This document shows, piece after piece, positions 1-5,972 of a stretch of DNA of 6,945 nt. Below the pieces are notes generated by a model. That model saw nothing but the letters and a program-made list of their open reading frames with translations, did no database searches and was not told the origin of the DNA. Origin of the DNA: Spirochaetaceae bacterium (GTDB taxonomy: Bacteria > Spirochaetota > Spirochaetia > DSM-27196 > SKKC01); NCBI GenBank assembly GCA_003552745.1, contig PUOG01000171.1:1-6945 (forward strand), read 5' to 3'. Position 1 is the first letter of the stretch; every line of letters begins with the position of its first letter. Both the position numbers and the translations under genes were made by a program.

Positions 1-32
1 CCGATTTCGATTCCCGAAAAGGTCGACTGCAT
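1..32 (-). CDS. flgK: FlgK, flagellar hook-associated protein 1 (5' end only)
   Basis: Only the first ten codons lie in the window; they read MQSTFSGIEI and then run off the left edge. A short N-terminus of the form STFSGIEIG directly after a flgN-type gene fits FlgK, the first hook-filament junction protein, which is exported through the flagellar type III apparatus and sits between hook and filament. A GGGAG ribosome binding site at 40-44 overlaps the last base of the flgN stop codon and lies 7 bases from the ATG, so the two genes are very probably co-transcribed and translationally coupled. The identification rests on ten residues plus gene order. FlgK is favoured over FlgL or FlgE because flgN commonly precedes flgK, but any axial protein with a similar N-terminus cannot be fully excluded. 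Confidence 0.7.
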   Translation of the reverse strand, partial: MQSTFSGIEI

Positions 33-39
33 CTCCCGG

Positions 40-44
40 CTCCC
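40..44 (-). promoter_or_regulatory. Ribosome binding site of flgK
   Basis: The minus strand reads GGGAG, starting at the last base of the flgN stop codon, 7 bases before the flgK ATG at 32-30. A second GGGAG at 33-37 abuts the ATG and is too close to serve. The arrangement suggests that flgN translation feeds flgK translation. Confidence 0.65.
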
Positions 45-562
45 TAAAGAGTTCTGTTGACCACGAAGGCACGGCTGTCCTTCGCGGTCGCTACGCCCGA
101 GCGACCGTAAATGGTCCCCTTACGCTGAGGAAAGAGCTCGCCGAGCACCTGTTCGAGGGTTTCGCTGCTGGCGGACACGTATGACTCGAGGTTTCCGTTC
201 TGACCCGCAAGACGCATGACGGCGACCTTGAGATTTCGATAAAGCTCCGCCAGGCGCGAGCGCGAACCGTTTTCGAGCCGGGTCAACACTTCGAAGAAAC
301 CATCATCTCCATCGAGCCCGAGTTGCTCGCGAACTCTCCGGTACGCATCGTGTCTCTGTCTCTCCAGCTCGCTCAGTTCGCCTGAGCGAACATTCAGTCG
401 TGACATATACTCCTCGAGTGCACGCCAGTCGCGGCCGATCACCGCACTTTGAAGCTCCCGATGCTCTACCGCCGTGCGCTCGAGCAGCTCAATCTGGCTG
501 ATGAGAACGCGCTCGAGCGCGTCAACCGGTTCGCCTTCCTGGCGAACAGTAGTATCGGACAT
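44..562 (-). CDS. flgN: FlgN-family flagellar export chaperone
   Basis: This 172-residue protein is small, charged and almost wholly predicted helical. Leucines recur in heptad-like spacing across residues 14-75 (the ALERVLISQIELLERT stretch, then the RSGELSELERQR stretch). The C-terminal third has the pattern LKVAVMRLAGQNGNLESYV at about 113-131, then a Tyr-Gly pair (IYGRSG) and a basic, flexible tail. That matches the FlgN fold: a helical hairpin, then a conserved Asn-x-x-Leu helix, then an unstructured tail that binds the export gate. FlgN is known to bind FlgK and FlgL in the cytoplasm and deliver them to the flagellar type III export machinery. The start is well supported by AAGGAG at 573-578, ten bases upstream. 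The next gene on the strand begins with FlgK-like residues, which strengthens the call. FlgN proteins diverge widely in sequence, so the family assignment relies on length, helical pattern and neighbour. Confidence 0.8.
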   Translation of the reverse strand: MSDTTVRQEGEPVDALERVLISQIELLERTAVEHRELQSAVIGRDWRALEEYMSRLNVRSGELSELERQRHDAYRRVREQLGLDGDDGFFEVLTRLENGSRSRLAELYRNLKVAVMRLAGQNGNLESYVSASSETLEQVLGELFPQRKGTIYGRSGVATAKDSRAFVVNRTL

Positions 563-572
563 ACTCGGTATA

Positions 573-578
573 CTCCTT
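573..578 (-). promoter_or_regulatory. Ribosome binding site of flgN
   Basis: The minus strand reads AAGGAG, ten bases before the ATG at 562-560. It fixes the start of flgN. Its 5' part lies inside the small inverted repeat at 575-596, so it could be partly occluded in the mRNA. Confidence 0.7.
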
Positions 579-596
579 ACCGTGATTATCGGTAGG
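575..596 (-). repeat. Small inverted repeat over the flgN ribosome binding site
   Basis: TACCG at 578-582 and CGGTA at 590-594 are perfect complements around a 7-base A/T-rich loop. The stem extends by two more G-C pairs (CC at 575-576, GG at 595-596) if one base, T577, is bulged. In the flgN transcript the 3' arm includes the AAGG of the ribosome binding site. It could lower translation initiation or act as a protein-binding site. A 5-7 bp stem is short and may be chance. Confidence 0.3.
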
Positions 597-612
597 CACG
601 GCCCCGGGCATA
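586..612 (-). promoter_or_regulatory. Weak candidate flagellar-sigma (sigma-28-like) promoter for flgN-flgK
   Basis: On the minus strand ACCGATAA (593-586) matches the sigma-28 -10 consensus GCCGATAA at seven of eight bases. Fifteen bases upstream the -35 position reads TATG (612-609) where TAAA is expected, so only two of four bases fit. Transcription from it would start at about 578-580, leaving a very short leader that begins at the ribosome binding site. The location before a late flagellar gene is right, but the poor -35 and short leader keep this as a candidate only. Confidence 0.2.
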
Positions 613-742
613 AGCGCGGCTCGTTGCTGCCCGATCGGCTGCTATGCGATTCGTCGCTCTACCACTGGTCGAGCAGTACCGATTCACGCTACCCTCCGGT
701 GCTGACGAGCGTATGCGACGTCGCAGGGGGGATTCGAGAGTA

Positions 743-2413
743 GTGGCAGGTCGGGCTGCGAGAATAGTGACGCTAGTAGTAATGCTGTGCGCAGCGCTAT
801 TGCACGCTCACGCCGAGAGCGTGGAGTTGCGCTACGAGCGAATGACTCCCGATGAGCGGATCGCGCAGATGCTTCTGCTCGGGTGGGACGGTGCGGCACC
901 GAACGACCTCATCATGCGCTGGATATCCGAACGAGGGCTCGGCGGTGTGAAGGTGTTCGGCCGGAACGCCGACGACCCAGCCGCACTCGCTGCGACACTC
1001 GGAGAGATGCAGCGGGCGGCAGCCGAGCGTACACGGTCGATTCCGCTCTTCACGGCGACCGATCAGGAAGGGGGGATGGTTCGCCACGTACGTGGAAACA
1101 CGAGCCGGGGTGCCGGAAACATGGCGATCGGTGCCACCGGCCTTCCCTCCGATGCGTACGAAGCCGGTCGACACATAGCAGCCGAAATGCGCGCACTCGG
1201 CATCAACATGAACTTTGCTCCGACCGTCGACGTATATCGAAATCCGCGTGCCGAGATAATCGGCTCCCGCTCTTTCGGCGACGACCCGGTTGAAATCGGG
1301 TTGCTCGGACTCGCGCTTTTCCGCAGCCACGAGAACAAGCGGGTAATCGCTGCCGCGAAGCACTTTCCGGGCCATGGAGATGCGACCGGAGACAGTCACG
1401 TGCTGCTTCCCGAGCTCGAATACTCGCGGGACGAGCTGTACGACCATGACCTCGTTCCGTATCGAATGCTGATTCGCGAAGGGGTACCCGCGATTCTCGG
1501 TGCGCATCTTGCTTTTCCGCACGTCACCGGCTCGCGCGTACCGGCCACTCTATCTCCGAAAATCATGACCGACCTCCTTCGCGACGAGCTCGGATTCGAC
1601 GGTCTGCTCATAACCGACGATATGCACATGATAGGTGCGACCGTACACGCTCAGCGAGAGAACCTCACTTTCGGTGAATTGCTCGTCATGGCGGTGGAAG
1701 CAGGAAATGACATGATTATGCTGTCGCAGACGCCGTCGTTACACGGCGAGGAGTGGCGAGCGCTTAGAGAAGCTTACGACGAGCGAGCGGAGTTCCGCGA
1801 ACGTGTGCGCGAGTCCGTGCACCGAATCCTCGAGTTCAAAGATAGGTACCTCGAATCCGACGATTCTGTGCCGCTCTATCCGGAGCCCGACCTACTCGCA
1901 CACGTTATTCCGAATCCGGGCAGCGAAGAGTTCTTCGCCGACCATGCGAAGCGTGCCGTGTCGGTCGTTCGCAACGGCGCACTGCCGGTCGATCCGGCGG
2001 AATCCGATCGTGTGCTGCTGACCGGAAATATCGCTCCGTTCTTCTCGGCGGCACGCTCATATTTTTCCGGCGCCGATGAATACCGTTTCTCGTATTCACC
2101 GACGGGCCGAAGCAATTCGAACGAACGCGACGAGGCACGTCGACGTGCGGGTCAAGCCGACCTTGTCGTCTTCGCGCTCTCGAACTGGAACAGCCTCGAG
2201 GTGCTCGAGACACTCGAACCGTACGCCGATCGCCTCGTGGTAATCTCGACCCATTCTCCCTTGCTTCTCTCGAAGGTCGACTTCGTCGAGACGGCGGTAG
2301 CGGTATACGGTTTCGAGCAGGCGAGCTTCGAGGCGGGTGTCGAGGTGCTGCTCGGAAAACGGTTGCAGCAGGGGACAGTACCGCTGCGTGAACTCCGGCA
2401 AAACGATCGGTAG
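743..2413 (+). CDS. Exported family 3 glycoside hydrolase, NagZ-type beta-N-acetylhexosaminidase
   Basis: From the GTG at 743 this is a 556-residue protein. Residues 1-24 form a signal peptide: basic GRAAR, hydrophobic IVTLVVMLCAALL, and a cut after HAHA. The GH3 barrel follows, with DQEGG at about 107-111, KHFPGHG at 206-212 and DSH at 217-219 (the Asp-His acid/base pair typical of NagZ-type enzymes). TDDMHM gives the expected nucleophile at Asp292. A second alpha/beta domain (about 390-550) resembles the GH3 C-terminal domain, as in the longer NagZ enzymes of Gram-positive type. Family members remove GlcNAc from muropeptides or other amino sugar chains; here it would act in the periplasm. 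The start is uncertain. AGGGGGG at 724-730 favours GTG 743, while ATG 713 would only lengthen the basic n-region. ATG 644 adds residues unlike a signal peptide. The frame also encodes a Cys at residue 16, but Leu before it does not fit a lipobox. Some GH3 relatives are phosphorylases, so the exact reaction is open. Confidence 0.88.
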   Translation: MAGRAARIVTLVVMLCAALLHAHAESVELRYERMTPDERIAQMLLLGWDGAAPNDLIMRWISERGLGGVKVFGRNADDPAALAATLGEMQRAAAERTRSIPLFTATDQEGGMVRHVRGNTSRGAGNMAIGATGLPSDAYEAGRHIAAEMRALGINMNFAPTVDVYRNPRAEIIGSRSFGDDPVEIGLLGLALFRSHENKRVIAAAKHFPGHGDATGDSHVLLPELEYSRDELYDHDLVPYRMLIREGVPAILGAHLAFPHVTGSRVPATLSPKIMTDLLRDELGFDGLLITDDMHMIGATVHAQRENLTFGELLVMAVEAGNDMIMLSQTPSLHGEEWRALREAYDERAEFRERVRESVHRILEFKDRYLESDDSVPLYPEPDLLAHVIPNPGSEEFFADHAKRAVSVVRNGALPVDPAESDRVLLTGNIAPFFSAARSYFSGADEYRFSYSPTGRSNSNERDEARRRAGQADLVVFALSNWNSLEVLETLEPYADRLVVISTHSPLLLSKVDFVETAVAVYGFEQASFEAGVEVLLGKRLQQGTVPLRELRQNDR

Positions 2414-2420
2414 AGTTGGG

Positions 2421-3287
2421 ATGGTACTGAACAGACGCGGTTGCTGGTTCAACGCCAGGAACTCCCACATCGAACCGCTGAAGCGGTTCCTGTTGCCGCG
2501 TGAGGCAGGTTGCGTGACGGTGACGGAAGCGTTGCCGGGGAGTCCGAAGAAGACAGACCGACGAAGTGGGCGCTTCACCGTTTTCGCCCACGATGGCGTG
2601 ATAGAAGCCACCGTATTTCACACCGCCGGCGGCTTCGTCTTTCCGGTACTGCCGGAAGACGGCGCTCCCGACCCCACGACGCTGTCACGCAAGCTCAAGG
2701 GTGTGCAGGGCCGTCTCTTCTGCATAATGGGGCTCGACCGCGATGTTCGAGGTTTCCAGCGTCTCCTGAACACAACACCGCTGGACACCGTCAACTACTT
2801 CCTAATGACACGTACGTGTGCCACTCCGATCGACCCCGAACCGCTGCCGGACGGGATGGTAATACGGAAGGCGAGTGTTCGCGACGCTGAGGCGCTCTAC
2901 CCGATTCAACGGGAGTACGAAATCGAAGAGGTGGTATTGAGACCGGAGAGTTTCGATCCGGCATCGTGCATGAGTCACCTCAAGCTGAGCCTGAGGCAAC
3001 AACTGGTCTATGCGGTTGAGTACGATGGAAGGATGGTCGGAAAGGCACAAACGAACGCTCGCGGCTTCACCTGGGATCAGATCGGCGGAGTATACACCGA
3101 GCGTTCGCTACGCGGACGAGGCATTGCCGGCGCTGTTATGTATAGGCTTCTTCGTGACATAGAACGCGATGGACGGCACAGCACCCTGTTTGTGAAACGC
3201 CAAAACGTACCGGCTCTTCGCATGTACCGGCGTCTCGGCTACAGTATTACTGATGAGTTCACGATCGCCTACTATCGCGGAATCTGA
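2421..3287 (+). CDS. GNAT-family N-acetyltransferase with an extra N-terminal domain
   Basis: This 288-residue protein starts at ATG 2421, seven bases after the GH3 stop codon. The C-terminal half (about 146-288) is a GNAT fold. VIRKASVRDAEALYPI at 147-162 is the usual first strand and helix, and RGRGIA at 231-236 is the acetyl-CoA pyrophosphate loop (R-x-x-G-x-A). NVPALRMYRRLGY at 262-274 is the typical motif B. The N-terminal 140 residues are mixed alpha/beta and I do not recognise them confidently; they may be a degenerate GNAT-like or DUF4081-like domain, as in tandem GNAT proteins. The acceptor is unknown. It has no signal peptide and should be cytoplasmic. The ribosome binding site is weak (GAG at 2413-2415), so it probably depends on translation of the upstream gene. 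The frame is open to 2337, but starting there would overlap the GH3 gene by 77 bases and add Cys-rich residues of no family character. Confidence 0.85.
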   Translation: MVLNRRGCWFNARNSHIEPLKRFLLPREAGCVTVTEALPGSPKKTDRRSGRFTVFAHDGVIEATVFHTAGGFVFPVLPEDGAPDPTTLSRKLKGVQGRLFCIMGLDRDVRGFQRLLNTTPLDTVNYFLMTRTCATPIDPEPLPDGMVIRKASVRDAEALYPIQREYEIEEVVLRPESFDPASCMSHLKLSLRQQLVYAVEYDGRMVGKAQTNARGFTWDQIGGVYTERSLRGRGIAGAVMYRLLRDIERDGRHSTLFVKRQNVPALRMYRRLGYSITDEFTIAYYRGI

Positions 3288-4821
3288 GGGTGCAGCGGCC
3301 TCGCTCCCTCTGAGGGTGCTGCTTATCACGACCGAACTCACGCCATTTGCACGCGTCGGCGGCCTCGGCGATATGATCAGCGGACTTGCGGCAGGATTGG
3401 CGAAGCTCGGCGTGGATGTACGGGTTCTCATGCCGCGCTACCGATGGATCCGTTACGCGGGAATGTACCGTATTCCTCGCCCGGTCGTGTGTGAGGTCGG
3501 CACGACTGAGTATCGTACTGCTGTCTACGAAGCATCGCTTCCCTCTCACCCCCGCGTTCCGGTGTACTTTGTGGACCGACTCGATTTGTTCGATCGCGAG
3601 TTCATCTACGGACCGAGCAGCGATCTCTACGAGGACAACGATCTGCGATTCGGTCTCCTGTCGGCTGCGGCATTCTCGTTATCACGCACGCTGCGGTGGA
3701 CACCACACGTATTCCATGCACACGACTGGCCGACCGCTCCTGTCGCCGAGCTGTTGCGATACCGTGAGCAGTTGGCCGGTTTCGCCGAGTCGAAGAGCGT
3801 TCTGACCATACATAACCCGGCCCATTCCGGACCGGACGGACGAAGGGTTGCCGTTACGCCTCTCGAGCAGATGAGTAACGTTGAAGCCGGGACACAGCTG
3901 GACGGGCAAGCAACCACGAATCGCTCCTCGCTCGCACGCGGGATCGCAACGTGCGACCGTATTGTCTTTGTCTCGCCGTCCTTCGCCGAAGAGGTCATGC
4001 AACCGGGACGCGGTTTCGGACTGGAGGAACTGCTCCGCGATCGTCGCGATGCAGTCCACGGAATCCTCAACGGGGTCGATTACCGGCGCTGGAACCCGTC
4101 TAACGACAGGTATCTGCCGGGCAGTTTCGACATCGATTCACTCGACGAACGCGATGCCGTTCGCCGGGCACTGATGCGCGAATTTGGTGTTCCGGTCGAA
4201 CGTGGTCGACCGGTGATCGGGATGATCGCCCGGCTCGATGAGCAAAAGGGATTCAGGGAGTTGCTGGATCGATCATACGGCTGTCTCGAACCGTTGCTGA
4301 AGCAGAACCGCTTCGCATTCGTCGTACTCGGAAGCGGTCATGACGAATTCGAGCAACGCCTCCGCGAGCTCGCCAATCGATACCGGAACGTCGGGGTCGC
4401 GATCCGCTTCGATGAACGTCTCGCACACCTGATCGAAGGCGGAAGCGACTTCTTCCTGATGCCGAGCCGCTACGAACCGTGTGGTCTGAACCAGATCTAC
4501 AGTCTCCGCTACGGCTCCGTTCCGATCGTGAGCGACACCGGCGGGTTGAAGGACACAATTACCGATCTCAGCGCGGATGACGGTGAAGGAACCGGTATCG
4601 TGATTCGGCAGAACGACCCCGAACAGATCAAGGAGGCCATCGAACGCGCTCTCGCCCTCTGGCAGCGTGGCCCGCGCATTCTGAACGCCGTGCGGCAACG
4701 AGGAATGAAGAAACGATTCTCGATCGAGGAAATGGCGAAGCAGTACTTCGGCCTCTATGAGAGCGTCGCTCAGACGGAAGCTCGTCCGGCCGCTTTGCGG
4801 AGCAACCGAGACTTACGGTGA
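3253..4821 (+). CDS. glgA: Glycogen synthase-like glycosyltransferase (GT5), divergent GlgA
   Basis: The 522-residue product has the GT-B fold and length of bacterial glycogen synthases, which extend alpha-1,4-glucan from ADP-glucose. Visible landmarks are VFHAHDW at 153-159, TIHN at 185-188, GILNGVDYRRWNP at 270-282, ARLDEQKG at 326-333 (Arg327 and Lys332 where GlgA binds sugar phosphate), PSRYEPCGLNQIYSLRYG at 404-421 (Glu408) and DTGGLKDT at 428-435. Two features depart from standard GlgA. The N-terminal K-T/V-G-G-L motif reads RVGGL at 34-38, and the segment after TIHN lacks the usual YQG and aromatic residues. The start overlaps the GNAT gene by 35 bases without a good ribosome binding site, implying translational coupling; GTG 3316 would remove the first strand. 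No glgB, glgC or glgP lies in the window. Glycogen synthase is the best call, but a related GT5 enzyme with another donor or acceptor is possible. Confidence 0.85.
   Translation: MSSRSPTIAESEGAAASLPLRVLLITTELTPFARVGGLGDMISGLAAGLAKLGVDVRVLMPRYRWIRYAGMYRIPRPVVCEVGTTEYRTAVYEASLPSHPRVPVYFVDRLDLFDREFIYGPSSDLYEDNDLRFGLLSAAAFSLSRTLRWTPHVFHAHDWPTAPVAELLRYREQLAGFAESKSVLTIHNPAHSGPDGRRVAVTPLEQMSNVEAGTQLDGQATTNRSSLARGIATCDRIVFVSPSFAEEVMQPGRGFGLEELLRDRRDAVHGILNGVDYRRWNPSNDRYLPGSFDIDSLDERDAVRRALMREFGVPVERGRPVIGMIARLDEQKGFRELLDRSYGCLEPLLKQNRFAFVVLGSGHDEFEQRLRELANRYRNVGVAIRFDERLAHLIEGGSDFFLMPSRYEPCGLNQIYSLRYGSVPIVSDTGGLKDTITDLSADDGEGTGIVIRQNDPEQIKEAIERALALWQRGPRILNAVRQRGMKKRFSIEEMAKQYFGLYESVAQTEARPAALRSNRDLR
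4770..4821. other. Tail-to-tail coding overlap of the glgA-like and mrfB genes
   Basis: Both stop codons lie inside the opposite gene, giving 52 bases coded on both strands. No stem followed by a T-run appears on either strand here, so neither gene has a visible intrinsic terminator. Termination must use Rho or occur further into the opposing gene. Confidence 0.75.
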
Positions 4822-5972
4822 TCGAGCGAAGGAGTTGACGCACCGTGTAATCGTGCGACTCTTTCGCACACGGCGAGGGCTGCCTCGAAATCGCGTTCTC
4901 GGTGCTCGAGATGTTTGGCCAACTCGATACCGGCCAACTCGCTTCGGCCCTCGCGAAAGAGCGCCGACCAGATCTCGGCGGCCTCCGAGTACTCTCCCCG
5001 CCGCTTCAGTAGTCCTGCCAGCATGACCATGGCCGCACGCCGTCCGGCGACCGGCGTCGAAGCATCTACCGCTCGCCGCAGAACGCCTATCGCCTTCTCA
5101 GCGTCGTGCTGAACGAGCATACGCGCGGCTCCGACCGAATCCGGCGACAACCGCGTTGCGCACGCGCCGTCCGGAGCCGCCGCGAGCACATTTTCGATCG
5201 CAGCGAGCAAAAGGACCAGCGACACCATGTCCTGTTCGTGATGAGCGATCACCTCTCGCATGACCTCTCCCGCTCCGGTTTCCAGGAACGCGAAGTAGCG
5301 TTCGGGAACCTCGCTTCCCGGCAGATCGATCGCACGCTCTATACCGAGCACGAACGCTTCGACGGTGGATAGTCTGCAGTCGGGGATGACCGACGACCAG
5401 AGCCGACGCGTGGAATAGAGCAGGTCGAGTTGCTGTGGCTCCTCCCACGGACAACCGGACTGAAGGAATCGCGAACGAAGCACATGGGTATCGAAGCTTT
5501 TCCCATTGTAGCTCACCAGGCGCGAGTCGCCGGACAGAAGAGTGGCCGTGCGAGCGAGGAACTCCGGTTCAAACGGATAGTCCGGGAGCAGAAGTTGCAC
5601 AACCTCCACCGTATCGTCCGAAACGATCCGAGCGGCTCCGACGAGAAACGCGACGGTCCCCGCGCCGGCACTCAGACCGGTGGTCTCCGCATCGAAAAAA
5701 AGAAGCGGCTTGCGATCTCCGGGAATCAGATGACCGCCCGGGGGGTCGCAGAGTTGTCGTATCCGTCCTGCCTGTTCGCCGATTCGTCGATACACGCGTC
5801 GCTCGCGGATGCCACTGCCCGCAGGGCGGAATCCAATCCGCGAAAGAGAGGAATCGGCTGATTCGACCGTTTCGGCGCCGTCGAGCTCGGCCCGGCCGGT
5901 CCGAGATTCTTCCCCGTCGCCATGCCGCGTGCGTTTCAGTCGCTGGAGCCGCTCGTAAAGCGGTTCGTTCAC
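4770..5972 (-). CDS. mrfB: MrfB/YprB-type DEDD exonuclease with C-terminal TPR-like repeats
   Basis: From GTG 5972 the protein is 400 residues. GGAGG at 5980-5984 lies seven bases upstream and the GTG overlaps the helicase stop as GTGA, so this start is firm although the frame is open to 6101. Residues 1-85 are charged and probably flexible. The RNase H-like exonuclease domain (about 88-260) carries FFDAETTGL with Asp94 and Glu96, SYNGKSFD with Asp161, and HHEQD with His244 and Asp248, giving a complete DEDD metal site. Residues 280-400 are helical with TPR-like pairs, for example AEKAIGVLRRAVD and YSEAAEIWSALFREGR. B. subtilis MrfB has this domain order and works with the helicase MrfA in repair of mitomycin C lesions; the same role is inferred here. 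The 3' end overlaps the convergent glgA-like gene by 52 bases. The family is clear; the repair role comes from homology and gene pairing. Confidence 0.85.
   Translation of the reverse strand: MNEPLYERLQRLKRTRHGDGEESRTGRAELDGAETVESADSSLSRIGFRPAGSGIRERRVYRRIGEQAGRIRQLCDPPGGHLIPGDRKPLLFFDAETTGLSAGAGTVAFLVGAARIVSDDTVEVVQLLLPDYPFEPEFLARTATLLSGDSRLVSYNGKSFDTHVLRSRFLQSGCPWEEPQQLDLLYSTRRLWSSVIPDCRLSTVEAFVLGIERAIDLPGSEVPERYFAFLETGAGEVMREVIAHHEQDMVSLVLLLAAIENVLAAAPDGACATRLSPDSVGAARMLVQHDAEKAIGVLRRAVDASTPVAGRRAAMVMLAGLLKRRGEYSEAAEIWSALFREGRSELAGIELAKHLEHRERDFEAALAVCERVARLHGASTPSLDHRKSRLLRKAAGRASV

Larger units (their letters stand above)
563..742. other. Divergent intergenic region between flgN and the GH3 gene
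   Basis: This 180-base spacer must hold the promoters for both flgN-flgK (minus) and the GH3-GNAT-glgA cluster (plus). Apart from the flgN ribosome binding site, the small hairpin and the weak -10 described separately, I see no convincing -35/-10 pair for the plus strand, no operator-like palindrome and no riboswitch-like structure. The frame of the GH3 gene stays open back to an ATG at 644, but that part has no ribosome binding site and does not look like protein of this family. Confidence 0.6.

Noticed and set aside
644..742. N-terminal extension of the GH3 protein from ATG 644
   Set aside because: There is no ribosome binding site before 644, and the extra residues would bury the signal peptide 33 residues deep. 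GTG 743, or possibly ATG 713, gives a normal exported protein.
782..814. Lipoprotein signal around Cys16 of the GH3 protein
   Set aside because: The residues before the Cys are VML; Leu at -1 does not fit a lipobox, whereas HAHA followed by Glu fits signal peptidase I.
797..1522. Long open frame of 241 codons on the minus strand inside the GH3 gene
   Set aside because: It lies fully antisense to conserved GH3 motifs, has no ribosome binding site or family features, and is expected from the codon bias of GC-rich genes.
1905..2621. Minus-strand open frames of 238 and 171 codons across the GH3/GNAT junction
   Set aside because: They are Arg/Pro/Ser-rich shadows of two well-supported plus-strand genes.
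4690..4830. Rho-independent terminator after the glgA-like gene
   Set aside because: Only short GC-rich complementarities are present, with no following T-run on either strand.
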